Shown here: positions 24,628 through 32,269 of the stretch, in pieces | Layout of the letters: every line of letters begins with the position of its first letter | Position numbering within the stretch: position 1 is the stretch's first letter | Assembly: GCA_945788625.1 (NCBI GenBank) | Contig: CALZMQ010000071.1 | Location: forward strand, 1 to 34,077 | Length of the DNA: 34,077 bases | From: an uncultured Woeseiaceae bacterium | GTDB taxonomy: Bacteria > Pseudomonadota > Gammaproteobacteria > Steroidobacterales > Woeseiaceae | Direction: 5' to 3' | Notes under the pieces: model-generated | Seen by the model: only the letters and a program-made list of their open reading frames with translations | The model's database searches: none | What the model was told of the DNA's origin: nothing | Translations under genes and position numbers: made by a program

Positions 24628-25538
24628 GCAATATCGACGACGTCAAAGAGTACCTGGTCGCGCTGCAGAACCGTATCTGCGCCGAACTGGAGCAGCTCGA
24701 CGGCAAAGCGACCTTTGCCCGCGACGCGTGGGAGCGCAGCGGTGGCGGTGGCGGCGTAAGTCGCGTCCTGTCCCAGGGGCGCGTATTCGAGCAGGCCGGC
24801 GTCGGCTTCTCGCACGTGTTCGGCGGCGAAATGCCACCGTCGGCAACGAAGGCGAGACCGGAACTCGCGGGCAAGAGCTTCCAGGCCGTTGGCGTCTCAC
24901 TCGTGTTGCACCCCGAGAATCCCTATATCCCGACCACACACGCGAACTTGCGGTTTTTCACGGCCGGCGAGCGCAAACCCGTCTGGTGGTTCGGCGGCGG
25001 TTACGACCTGACGCCCTATTACCCGTTTCACGAAGACGTAGTGCACTGGCACGCTGTCGCGAAAGCGGCCTGCGAGCCGTATGGCAGAGATCTGTACCCG
25101 CGCTACAAGGAGTGGTGCGACAAGTACTTCTACCTGAAACATCGCGAAGAAACACGCGGAGTCGGCGGACTGTTTTTCGACGACGTCAACGAGCAGGGGT
25201 TCGAGAAGAGCTTCGCCTTCGTGCAATCGATCGGCGACAGCTTCCTGCGTGCGTACAAGCCCATCGTGAACAAGCGGATTACGCACCCTTACGGCGAGCG
25301 GCAGCGAGATTTCCAGCTCTACCGGCGCGGCCGCTACGTCGAGTTCAACCTGATCTACGACCGCGGAACCCTGTTCGGGCTGCAGTCGGGGGGTCGTACG
25401 GAGTCCATCCTGATGTCTCTGCCCCCGATGGTCCGCTGGGCCTACAATTGGCGTCCCGAGCCCGACTCTCCCGAGGAAAAACTCTATCGCGATTACCTCA
25501 GACCTCGCGACTGGCTCGGTGAAGTGCCGACTGACTGA
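24624..25538 (+). CDS. hemF: oxygen-dependent coproporphyrinogen III oxidase
   Basis: Converts coproporphyrinogen III to protoporphyrinogen IX with O2 in haem biosynthesis. The family's conserved blocks are all present: WERSGGGGGVSRVLSQGRVFEQAGVGFSHVFG, VSLVLHPENPYIPTTHANLRFF, WWFGGGYDLTPYYPF, GVGGLFFDDV, FQLYRRGRYVEFNLIYDRGTLFGLQSGGRTESILMSLPP and the WRPEP..SPEEKL..YL..RDWL end. The length of 304 residues is normal. The ATG overlaps the tsaC stop by four bases. Presence of HemF rather than only HemN fits an aerobic organism. Confidence 0.97.
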   Translation: MSNIDDVKEYLVALQNRICAELEQLDGKATFARDAWERSGGGGGVSRVLSQGRVFEQAGVGFSHVFGGEMPPSATKARPELAGKSFQAVGVSLVLHPENPYIPTTHANLRFFTAGERKPVWWFGGGYDLTPYYPFHEDVVHWHAVAKAACEPYGRDLYPRYKEWCDKYFYLKHREETRGVGGLFFDDVNEQGFEKSFAFVQSIGDSFLRAYKPIVNKRITHPYGERQRDFQLYRRGRYVEFNLIYDRGTLFGLQSGGRTESILMSLPPMVRWAYNWRPEPDSPEEKLYRDYLRPRDWLGEVPTD

Positions 25539-25638
25539 TATTTGCACCAATTGAACGCAACTTTTTGGTGCCGAGCGGCATCGAAAGGAGACAGGGTCCG
25601 CCGATTCGAAGCGGCCAATCACTATGGGGAGCATCCGC

Positions 25639-26772
25639 ATGAAGTTCTGTGAGTGGCATGGCAAGACCGGTTATGTGACAGCGCTCGCGCTCGTTACCTT
25701 TTTTTTGCTGGTACCCGTCGCTCATGCCGAGAAATACAAATATAAGCTGGGCAATCACGGCAAGGCCGTCGTCGTCGAACAGCCGAACCCGAATTACCCG
25801 ACCGAGGGCCTGGCGAAAGGCCAGGAAGGGTGGGTCAGAATGCATTATGTGGTGACGGCCGACGGCCGCGCGATCGACCCCATCGTCGTCGACTCCTGCG
25901 GCGGCGCACAATTCGAGGCCGAGGCGCGCAAGGCGATCGCCAACTGGCGATTCGACGCGCCGGCATCGGGCGGTGAGCTGCCCAACAACCTCGTCAATAT
26001 TCGAACGGAGACGCAGCGTGGCAGGAACGGTGCGACACCGAACTTCACTCGCTACCTTCGCGAGATCGTGGCCGCCGTCAACAGCAATGACCTGGTCTCG
26101 GCCCAGGAACGGGTCGACCACGCACACAAAATCGGCGGCTGGAACCTCTACGAGTCCGTCATGCTGCTGCTGGTGGCCGGCCGGGTTGACGGCGCGGAAG
26201 GCAACATGGTGGGCAAGCTCGAGCATTATCGCCGCGCCCTTGGCGTCAGTAATCGCGACTCGCTGAATCGAAACGGCCGGCGCGATGCCCTGACGAAAAT
26301 CTTCGATCTGCAGGACCAGTACGGCCACTACGCCGAAGCGACGCGCACCTTCAGGTTGCTGGAAAAGGAGCGCGACAACCGCGCGGAAATGCGTGAATTC
26401 GGGCCTCGCGCGGCCGAAATCAAGGCGTTGCTGGCATCGGATGACACGGTGACGGCGGCCGCGACCATCTATAATCCCTGCGATTGCGACGCCGGGGAGC
26501 CGCTTTGGTACTACCGGCCTGCGCGACGGACATTCTCTTTTGCCAATCTCAATGGTAACGTCGAACGCTTTGAAGCACGGTGCGATAGTATGCGTATCCG
26601 CGGCGACGTCGTAGAAGGCAAGCGGTGGACACTCGCACCCGAATGGGGCAATTGCCGCATGTTCGTCTTCGGTGATGACAGAGCGAGTTTCGACTTCCTC
26701 GAACATCCGACCGGCAGTGAAGACGAAAGCAGCGGCGAGTCTGCCGTTGCGAGGAGTCATGTCCTGGATTGA
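25639..26772 (+). CDS. secreted TonB-C-like domain protein with helical repeats
   Basis: A 377-residue protein with signal peptide (about 1-30, TALALVTFFLLVPVAHA-E). A region of about 60 residues follows that resembles the TonB C-terminal domain: PNPNYPTEGLAKGQEGWVRMHYVVTADGRAIDPIVVDSCGG..FEAEARKAIANWRF. No membrane anchor or Pro-rich TonB arm precedes it, so it is not a classical energy-transducing TonB. The middle (about 130-270) is helical and TPR-like. The C-terminal part has a CDCD motif and further cysteines. The start at 25639 has GGGGAG about 8 nt upstream; an ATG 5 codons earlier overlaps that site. It overlaps the next gene by 14 nt. Function unknown. Confidence 0.65.
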   Translation: MKFCEWHGKTGYVTALALVTFFLLVPVAHAEKYKYKLGNHGKAVVVEQPNPNYPTEGLAKGQEGWVRMHYVVTADGRAIDPIVVDSCGGAQFEAEARKAIANWRFDAPASGGELPNNLVNIRTETQRGRNGATPNFTRYLREIVAAVNSNDLVSAQERVDHAHKIGGWNLYESVMLLLVAGRVDGAEGNMVGKLEHYRRALGVSNRDSLNRNGRRDALTKIFDLQDQYGHYAEATRTFRLLEKERDNRAEMREFGPRAAEIKALLASDDTVTAAATIYNPCDCDAGEPLWYYRPARRTFSFANLNGNVERFEARCDSMRIRGDVVEGKRWTLAPEWGNCRMFVFGDDRASFDFLEHPTGSEDESSGESAVARSHVLD

Positions 26773-27319
26773 AGAAGTCGACGTCAGCGAAGCTGACGGA
26801 AAACTCGCAGAGAGATACGCCGCCCTGATCGAACAGCGCGGCAAAGTCTCGAATATCCTCAAGGTTCACAGCCTCAATCCAGAGGCGATGGGCAACCATC
26901 TCGACCTGTACATGACCCTGATGTTCGGCAAGTCCGGCCTCTCCAGGGCCGAACGCGAGGCCATCGCGGTGGTCGTGTCCGCGGAAAACGACTGCGATTA
27001 CTGTGTCGGCCACCACGCCGAGGCGTTGCGGCGCTACATCAAGGACGACTACACGCTTAGCGCGCTGACGACAGCGGACGGCCTGGAAGCGCTGGAGCCG
27101 CGCCTGAGCAATATCGTGCGCTATGCGGAAAAGCTGACTTCGGCGCCCGCTGCGATGACCGATAGCGACCTCGAAGAGCTGCGCGCCGAGGGTTTGTCTG
27201 ACAAGGACATCCTCGACCTGACGCTGATCGTCGCCTATTTCAACTTCGTGAATCGCATTGCGCTGGGCCTCGGCGTAACCTATTCGGCCGAAGAGATTAG
27301 CGGTTACCGGGACGATTGA
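26759..27319 (+). CDS. peroxidase-related (AhpD / carboxymuconolactone decarboxylase family) enzyme
   Basis: A 186-residue all-helical protein of the AhpD-like group annotated as peroxidase-related enzymes. The redox motif is intact: SRAEREAIAVVVSAENDCDYCVGHHAEAL, with cysteines at about 79 and 82 and the following His pair (85/86), preceded by the conserved Glu. Such proteins act as thiol-disulfide peroxidase components or reductants. The ATG at 26759, giving MSWIEEVD, is the family start and lies just after GAGGAG; it overlaps the preceding gene. A longer in-frame ORF beginning 29 codons upstream is a shadow of that gene. Confidence 0.85.
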   Translation: MSWIEEVDVSEADGKLAERYAALIEQRGKVSNILKVHSLNPEAMGNHLDLYMTLMFGKSGLSRAEREAIAVVVSAENDCDYCVGHHAEALRRYIKDDYTLSALTTADGLEALEPRLSNIVRYAEKLTSAPAAMTDSDLEELRAEGLSDKDILDLTLIVAYFNFVNRIALGLGVTYSAEEISGYRDD

Positions 27320-27333
27320 TTTCGGGTTTGCCG

Positions 27334-30300
27334 ATGAAACTGAATCGCCTATTGTTGCTGTCCGGCCTGATGTCGATATCGATCGGCGCCATGGCCGAAT
27401 CGGTATTGCGCGATGCGGGGCCGATACCCGTGCGCCTGGCGGGTGACGAAGTCCGCGACGCGACTGCTGTTTATATCGTGCAACTGCGCCAGCCTTCCAC
27501 CGCCGAACATCACGCCAAATTATCCAGGACCGTCGCGCAAACTCCCGTCGACAAGGAGCGCTTGCGGCTGGACAAGACCAGCCCGGTCCTGAGGGACTAT
27601 GCGCAACGGCTGGCCGACGAACAGGACAGGGTGCTGAGCAAGGCAGGGCCGGGTACGGAGAAGATTTACAGCTATCGGTACGGACTCAACGGCTTCGCCG
27701 CGAAAATGAGCCTGGCGCAGGCGCAGAAGCTCGAGAACCTGCCCGAAGTCCTGAATGTCTGGGAAGACGAGATTCGCCCCCTGGCGACGCGCAACAGCCC
27801 GACGTTCCTCGGCCTTTTCGACAACGACATCGGTCTCCGCAGTGCGGAGGGACTCGATGGCGAGGGCGTCATCATCGGCGTCATCGACAGCGGCATCGCG
27901 CCGGAGCACCCGGCGCTGAAAGACACTCGCGAGGCCGATCGTCCGAGACTGTGCCGTAGCAGCTGGGCGGACACCTCACTGCTGGGGCAGTGGCTGTGCC
28001 GCCGTTTCAAAAAGCTTCCGGACACACTGGTATTCGAAGAGCCTGAAAGCTGGAATGGCGAATGCGAGGCCGGCGAGCGCTTCGCCGCCACGGACTGCAA
28101 CAACAAGCTCATCGGTGCACGCTGGTTCATCGACGGCGCACTCGCCACAGGGCCTATCGACGAAAACGAAATCCGGTCGGCCCGCGATGCCGACGGCCAC
28201 GGCACCCACACGGCGACGACGGCCGCGGGCAATCGGACGACCGCATCGATTTTCGGTACGCTGATCGGCGGACTCGAAGGCATCGCACCCAAGGCCAGGG
28301 TGGCCGTGTACAAAGCGTGCTGGCTGCGTCCGGGCGCAACCCGCGCAAGCTGCAATACCTCGGACCTGGCGAACGCCATCGATGCAGCGGTTGCGGACGG
28401 CGTTGATATCATCAACTACTCGGTCGGCAGTACCCTGCGAAGGGTCACCGCCCCCGATGATGTCGCCCTGATGGCGGCCACCAAGGCCGGCGTCCTGTCC
28501 GTGGTTGCAGCAGGTAATGAAGGGCCGAACCCCGGCACGATCGGTTCCCCCGGCGGCGGGCCGTGGGTCATCACAGCCGCGGCTTCCAGTCGCACGGGCC
28601 AATCTTCCGTTGAGGCCCTGCAAATCAACTCACCGCCCGGGCTTGCGGGCAAGTACGCAACAAAGGAGGCCAATTTCACGCCTCCATTGCAGGACCGCGA
28701 CCCCATCGAGGGCCTGCTCGTTCTCGTCGATGACGACGACACCACGCTGCCGGGCACCGCCACCGGAACGACCTCGGACGCCTGCCAGCCGTTGGTCAAC
28801 GACGCCGACATCAGTGGCAACATTGCCCTGATCCAGCGCACGGGCTGCCTGTTCGAAGACATGGTGAAGAACGCGGCCGATGCCGGGGCCATTGCCGCCG
28901 TGGTCTACAACATCGCCGGCGATCCGATCGTCATGTTCGGCACCGAGGGCTTGTCCGACATTCCTGCGCTCATGATCGGACAGGCTGACGCCAACCTGAT
29001 TCTCGCGGAGTTCGACGCGGGCAACGACGTCGAAGTGGTGCTCGACAAGAGCTTCCTTTTAACGACGGACGACACTGGCAACGTCATGGCATCTTTTTCG
29101 GCACGTGGCCCTGCGCCTGTTGCGAGTATCCTGAAGCCGGACGTCACGGCGCCCGGTATCAACATACTGGCCGGCTTCACGCCGGACGCGGCGAACGCGA
29201 CCCCCGGCGAAAACTTCGCATATCTCAGCGGCACGTCGATGTCGACGCCGCACGTCGCCGGCGCCGCGGCACTGATCCTGCAGGCGCACCCACAGTGGAC
29301 TCCATCGGCGATCAAGTCGGCGCTGATGACGTCCGCGCGCCAGGACATCAAGGCGTCGGCGGGACCGGGGGATGCCAATCCCTTCGATTTCGGCGCGGGT
29401 CATATCGTGCCCAACCTCGCGAACGATCCGGGTCTCGTCTACGACGTCAGCGATGACGAATACGACGCGTTCGCCTGCGGCGTCGAATCGCCGGCTATCA
29501 GCCAGCAGCGCTGCGACGACCTGACCGCTGCGGGCTTCTCGTTCGACGCCGCGGATCTAAACCAGCCTTCGATCGCCGTTTCCTCGCTGACCAACCAGCG
29601 TACGATCCGGCGGCGCGTGACCAATGTCAGCGCCGACGCTGTTTCGTACTCGGCCACCGTCGCCGCGCCGCCGGGGATGAGTATCGACGTCAGCCCGATC
29701 AGCCTCTCGCTGGGGCCGGGCGATTCGGCAACCTTCGACGTCACCCTGACCTACTTGTCGGGTCCGCTCGACCTGTGGCGATTCGGCTCGCTGACCTGGT
29801 CCAGCCAGGACCGCGATGTCTACAGCGCCATCGCCGTGAAGCCGACATCGATATCCGCGCCCCAGGATGTGACGACGTTCGGTGGCAGCGGCACCGTCAG
29901 TTTCGAGGTGGAATTCGGCTACTCGGGTGGTTACTCACCGCAGGTGCATGGCCTGAACCTGCCGCTCATCGTGAACGGATTCGTCGACAACGACCCCACC
30001 AAGACGTTCTCGTTCCGCTCCACCGACGGCGTGACGGCACACGTCATCGACGTGCCGGTTGACCAACTCTACGCACGCTTCTCACTGTTCGACGCGCTGA
30101 CCGACGGCGACGACGATCTCGATCTGTACGTTTACTACTGCGGCACGGACGGCAGCAGTTGCCGCAAGCTCGGCGAGAGCGGCGAACCCACTTCCGAGGA
30201 GCAGTTCAACGTATTCCGCCCCGCGGCCGGCCTGTACACCGTGCTCGTGCACGGCTTCGAAACGGACCAGGTGACAGGCGGACCCGGCGCAAACTATCAG

Positions 30301-30501
30301 CTACTGGCCTGGGCGATCGGTATTAACGACGACGAGGGCAATATGAATGCAACGGGACCAGCCTTTGTTAACGCAGGCACCACCGCCGACGTGATCGTGG
30401 ACTGGTCGGGGCTGCTTTCGAATACGATCTACATGGGCGGCATCTCGCACAACACGCCGCAAGGTCTTTCGGGCCTGACGATCATAACGATCGGTAACTG
30501 A
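27334..30501 (+). CDS. large secreted S8 subtilisin-like serine protease with PA domain
   Basis: A 1055-residue exported protease. Signal peptide about 1-21 (LLLLSGLMSISIGAMA), then an I9-type inhibitory propeptide to about residue 150 (YIVQLRQPS..YRYGLNGFAAKMSLAQAQKL). The catalytic set is complete: D185 (GVIDSGIAPEHP), H289 (DGHGTHTATTAAG), oxyanion N395 (AAGNEGPNPG) and S635 (SGTSMSTPHVAGAAALIL). A PA domain is inserted at about 460-580. The C-terminus has an Fn3-like domain (about 745-830) and a beta domain ending with DLDLYVYYCG..GLYTVLVHGFE, similar to pre-peptidase C-terminal folds. The order propeptide-S8-PA-Fn3 resembles cucumisin-like subtilases. It begins 14 nt after the AhpD-like gene. 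Confidence 0.9.
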   Translation: MKLNRLLLLSGLMSISIGAMAESVLRDAGPIPVRLAGDEVRDATAVYIVQLRQPSTAEHHAKLSRTVAQTPVDKERLRLDKTSPVLRDYAQRLADEQDRVLSKAGPGTEKIYSYRYGLNGFAAKMSLAQAQKLENLPEVLNVWEDEIRPLATRNSPTFLGLFDNDIGLRSAEGLDGEGVIIGVIDSGIAPEHPALKDTREADRPRLCRSSWADTSLLGQWLCRRFKKLPDTLVFEEPESWNGECEAGERFAATDCNNKLIGARWFIDGALATGPIDENEIRSARDADGHGTHTATTAAGNRTTASIFGTLIGGLEGIAPKARVAVYKACWLRPGATRASCNTSDLANAIDAAVADGVDIINYSVGSTLRRVTAPDDVALMAATKAGVLSVVAAGNEGPNPGTIGSPGGGPWVITAAASSRTGQSSVEALQINSPPGLAGKYATKEANFTPPLQDRDPIEGLLVLVDDDDTTLPGTATGTTSDACQPLVNDADISGNIALIQRTGCLFEDMVKNAADAGAIAAVVYNIAGDPIVMFGTEGLSDIPALMIGQADANLILAEFDAGNDVEVVLDKSFLLTTDDTGNVMASFSARGPAPVASILKPDVTAPGINILAGFTPDAANATPGENFAYLSGTSMSTPHVAGAAALILQAHPQWTPSAIKSALMTSARQDIKASAGPGDANPFDFGAGHIVPNLANDPGLVYDVSDDEYDAFACGVESPAISQQRCDDLTAAGFSFDAADLNQPSIAVSSLTNQRTIRRRVTNVSADAVSYSATVAAPPGMSIDVSPISLSLGPGDSATFDVTLTYLSGPLDLWRFGSLTWSSQDRDVYSAIAVKPTSISAPQDVTTFGGSGTVSFEVEFGYSGGYSPQVHGLNLPLIVNGFVDNDPTKTFSFRSTDGVTAHVIDVPVDQLYARFSLFDALTDGDDDLDLYVYYCGTDGSSCRKLGESGEPTSEEQFNVFRPAAGLYTVLVHGFETDQVTGGPGANYQLLAWAIGINDDEGNMNATGPAFVNAGTTADVIVDWSGLLSNTIYMGGISHNTPQGLSGLTIITIGN

Positions 30502-30516
30502 GACCCCGGTCCGGCA

Positions 30517-30915
30517 TTGCAAAGCGAACCACAAAACATTGCGGAGCGCATTCGCGCGGCGCGTCAACGGGCGCAAATGGACCCCGCGGCGTTACGAGCG
30601 CAATTGCGCGAATACGGAATCGATCTCTCCAAGACCGGTTTACATCGCCTCGAGACCACCGAGCCCAAGAACCCGAATCTGAAAATCATAGAGGCGATCG
30701 CCGAGATCACCAACGTCTCTCCCGGCTGGATCCTGTTTGGCAAGGGCCCGACGGTCCCGGATACCGAAGTGGGTGCGGCGATTCGCAGCCGTGTGATCGA
30801 CACGATCGAACTGATGTCGGGCGCGCTCGATCTCACCGCTCGCCAGGAATCCACCTTACATAACTGGTTGAAATCGGTTCGAGCGACCGGGCCGAAACGA
30901 ATCAGGAAACCCTGA
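30517..30915 (+). CDS. XRE-type helix-turn-helix protein
   Basis: A 132-residue protein whose first 75 residues form a Cro/C1-like DNA-binding domain: IAERIRAARQRAQMDPAALRAQL, GIDLSKTGLHRLETTEPKNPNLKIIEAIAEITNVSPGWILFGKGP. The remainder is helical, without a recognised effector domain. The start is a TTG 16 nt after the protease stop, with no clear ribosome binding site; an ATG at residue 21 would cut the HTH domain and is disfavoured. Its target is unknown; the adjacent rRNA-like promoter starts 48 nt downstream. Confidence 0.7.
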   Translation: MQSEPQNIAERIRAARQRAQMDPAALRAQLREYGIDLSKTGLHRLETTEPKNPNLKIIEAIAEITNVSPGWILFGKGPTVPDTEVGAAIRSRVIDTIELMSGALDLTARQESTLHNWLKSVRATGPKRIRKP

Positions 30916-30962
30916 CTATCAGCCGCCGTTCACATTTTCGGGACATCTGTTCACTTTAATTG

Positions 30963-30990
30963 TTGACAGATTGTTTCCTGAGCGTATACT
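30963..30990 (+). promoter_or_regulatory. strong sigma70 promoter with rRNA-like discriminator
   Basis: TTGACA (30963-30968), a 16-nt spacer and TATACT (30985-30990), followed by the C-rich discriminator CCCGCCCCCT. GC-rich discriminators of this kind mark growth-rate and ppGpp-controlled stable RNA promoters. The first purine at a plausible rRNA-like start position is A31001, the A of an ATG. Confidence 0.8.
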
Positions 30991-31000
30991 CCCGCCCCCT

Positions 31001-31180
31001 ATGACACATTCAACTCAAAAACTTCGGTCGTCAAACGCCGCCAACTGGCGCTGGCAGTCGTATGCCGACGTCGATGGTGACGGCGGCGCGCGCCTGTCAG
31101 GTATGAAGCTCATGCCGGCGCGGATCGCGTTCGACCGTATTGATTTGCTCGCCACGATTAGTGGGGAACCGATGACTTAG
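31001..31180 (+). CDS. 59-codon small ORF, possibly leaderless
   Basis: ATG 10 nt after the -10 box opens a frame of 59 codons (MTHSTQKLRSSNAANWRWQS to SGEPMT) ending in TAG. There is no room for a ribosome binding site, so translation would have to be leaderless or nearly so. Third codon positions are mostly G/C after the first ten codons, compatible with coding. The product shows no signal peptide, membrane helix or family motif that I recognise. The alternative is that the 280-nt transcript from promoter to terminator is a non-coding RNA. Confidence 0.35.
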   Translation: MTHSTQKLRSSNAANWRWQSYADVDGDGGARLSGMKLMPARIAFDRIDLLATISGEPMT

Positions 31181-31225
31181 CCTTCCTGAGGACATATCCC
31201 GGAAGGCTCGATTTGCGAACCTTCC
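31181..31225 (+). promoter_or_regulatory. mutually exclusive hairpins ahead of a terminator
   Basis: GGAAGG (31201-31206) can pair with CCTTCC upstream (31181-31186, enclosing an inner GGA/TCC stem) or with CCTTCC downstream (31220-31225, extended by TCG/CGA). Only one of the two can form at a time. The pair lies between the small ORF stop and the terminator at 31243-31278, as in attenuators. Confidence 0.45.
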
Positions 31226-31242
31226 AGGGAAGCTCCAACGAG

Positions 31243-31278
31243 AAACCCCGGTCGGTTCATACCCGCCGGGGTTTTTTT
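31243..31278 (+). terminator. intrinsic terminator of the short rRNA-promoter transcript
   Basis: A 9-bp stem AAACCCCGG (31243-31251) with CCGGGGTTT (31266-31274), a 14-nt loop, and a seven-T tract (31272-31278). It ends the transcript begun at about 31000. Confidence 0.88.
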
Positions 31279-31343
31279 ATGTCCAGGATGGACGGTATGC
31301 CGCGAGTGCAGGACGCACACGAGCGGCGATGCCCCGGCGGAAC

Positions 31344-31356
31344 GCTCTTTAACAAT
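31344..31356 (+). promoter_or_regulatory. boxA antitermination element of rrn type
   Basis: GCTCTTTAACAAT matches the E. coli rrn boxA core (TGCTCTTTAACA) in 11 of 12 bases; only the first T is a C. It is followed by a GTGGATTGTGTAGAC stretch and an 8-bp hairpin at 31382-31402. In rrn leaders boxA recruits NusB/NusE so that polymerase reads through long untranslated RNA without Rho termination. No rRNA gene follows here. Confidence 0.6.
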
Positions 31357-31456
31357 GTGGATTGTGTAGACGTTGGGGCAGAGCCTTTCATGGGGAAAGG
31401 CTGCGGCATTTCAGACCCGGCTGTGCGCGTGCGCGCCTGCCCCGATGATATTGATT

Positions 31457-31531
31457 GTAGGAGCGGCCTACGTGCCCTCGGGGTATTCCAGCCGCGATTG
31501 AGAAGATATCGCGGCTGGATGCCGCTCCTAC
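31457..31531. repeat. paired REP-like palindromes (REPIN-like)
   Basis: GTAGGAGCGGC (31457-31467) pairs with GCCGCTCCTAC (31521-31531), and inside it CCAGCCGCGAT (31488-31498) pairs with ATCGCGGCTGG (31508-31518). The GTAGGAGCGGC type is typical of REP elements in Pseudomonas and Xanthomonas relatives, which are spread by RAYT transposases. A single hairpin of the same family lies at 33871-33899. Confidence 0.75.
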
Positions 31532-31897
31532 GAACACCAGATTCAGGGCCATCGGCTGCGGCCGAGGTCCTTTATAGCGGCCTGGCGCTGCTAACCGTCG
31601 GCAACGGCGGGAAAGGAACGCAGCAATGCGATTCGCCGAGCAATCGTGCTCGGTCATTCCAGGCAAGTCCGGCCTCCCGAGTTCTCGATACGTCGGGAAT
31701 AGCGGCGAAGCAATGCGCGGTGCATGAACACGTTGTGGTGCGGCCCGCGGTACAAACGTTGTTAGTCGCGAGAGGCAACGGGTAGCGCAAGTGAGTGCGA
31801 ACTTCGCAAGTAAGCGCGTTTGTGCAGAAAGCCGGGGTGTTGGCGTGCAGCCAACGTCCTGGTTTTCCGTCAAGTAGCCGGCGGGCGAACGACATTC

Positions 31898-31926
31898 GGC
31901 AAACGGCCGTTTCTCGGCCGTTTGCC
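31898..31926. repeat. perfect 12-bp hairpin directly before the Val tRNA-like element
   Basis: GGCAAACGGCCG (31898-31909), loop TTTCT, CGGCCGTTTGCC (31915-31926). No T-tract follows on either strand, so it is not a standard terminator. It ends 6 nt before the tRNA-like sequence and could be an RNase III processing stem. Confidence 0.6.
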
Positions 31927-31932
31927 ATCTCA

Positions 31933-32005
31933 GCTGCGGTAGCTCAGATGGTGAGAGCGCCGCTCTTACAAAGCGGAGATCGACGGTTCAACCGAGGCGC
32001 GCAGT
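31933..32005 (+). tRNA. tRNA-Val-like element (anticodon UAC) with broken T arm
   Basis: The 5' two thirds fold as a normal tRNA: TA at positions 8-9, D arm GCTC/GAGC with a 9-nt loop containing GG, a perfect 5-bp anticodon stem CCGCT/AGCGG and loop CTTACAA with anticodon UAC. The T arm is wrong: after GACGG the loop reads TTCAACC and the 3' strand GAGGC does not pair, leaving at best a 3-bp CGG/CCG stem with a 5-nt loop. Acceptor bases CTGCG (31934-31938) can pair with CGCAG (31999-32003), but no CCA follows. It is either a tRNA pseudogene or a tRNA mimic; it would not be a normal elongator. The 3' end is approximate. Confidence 0.5.
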
Positions 32006-32190
32006 GCCGACAGACGCACGAAGTGCGCCCGCAGGGTGAGCTGGCGTAGCCAGCGAATCCACTCCGTCCCGGAACACAAGGGTTGAGCATGCTCACGGCG
32101 TTCAGCGGTTCGGGTTCTTGTCCCGTCCGGCGCACTCACGCTCCCATCGCACGGTGTGTACCGAGCGTACCGTCAGCACCCAACCACCAC

Positions 32191-32267
32191 GGGAAATTAG
32201 CTCAGAGGGTAGAGCATCAGACCAGTTAATCTGAAAGTCGCCAGTTCGACTCTGGCATTTCCAGCCA
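32191..32267 (+). tRNA. tRNA-Asn-like element (GUU) with 8-nt anticodon loop
   Basis: Complete cloverleaf with encoded CCA (32265-32267). D arm GCTC/GAGC, T arm GCCAG-TTCGACT-CTGGC and anticodon stem TCAGA/TCTGA are all perfect. Two defects: the anticodon loop is CCAGTTAA, eight nucleotides instead of seven, and acceptor position 1 (G) faces A72, while the other six pairs are intact. GTT within the loop suggests an Asn origin. Eight-nucleotide anticodon loops are known from +1 frameshift suppressor tRNAs. The preserved arms and CCA argue against random decay, so it may be expressed. Confidence 0.65.
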
Positions 32268-32269
32268 AT

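Noticed and set aside
30564..30915. Link between the XRE regulator and the slipin/tRNA-like region as one defence island
   Set aside because: A strong promoter, terminator and over 1.5 kb separate them, and no operator-like repeat was found; the association is only proximity.
31254..31266. GGTTCATACCC in the terminator loop as another T arm
   Set aside because: The loop lacks the TTCRA consensus and it is part of a clear terminator stem-loop.
31457..31531. Possible intrinsic terminator
   Set aside because: Large stem without a T-tract on either strand; the sequence fits the REP family better.
31560..31660. Partial resemblance to the SRP (4.5S) RNA core: CTGCTAACC, then GGGAAAGGAACGCAGCA
   Set aside because: The diagnostic GGAAGGAAGCAGCC / AGGC...GCAG asymmetric loop is not matched and no closing stem could be drawn; similarity is probably chance.
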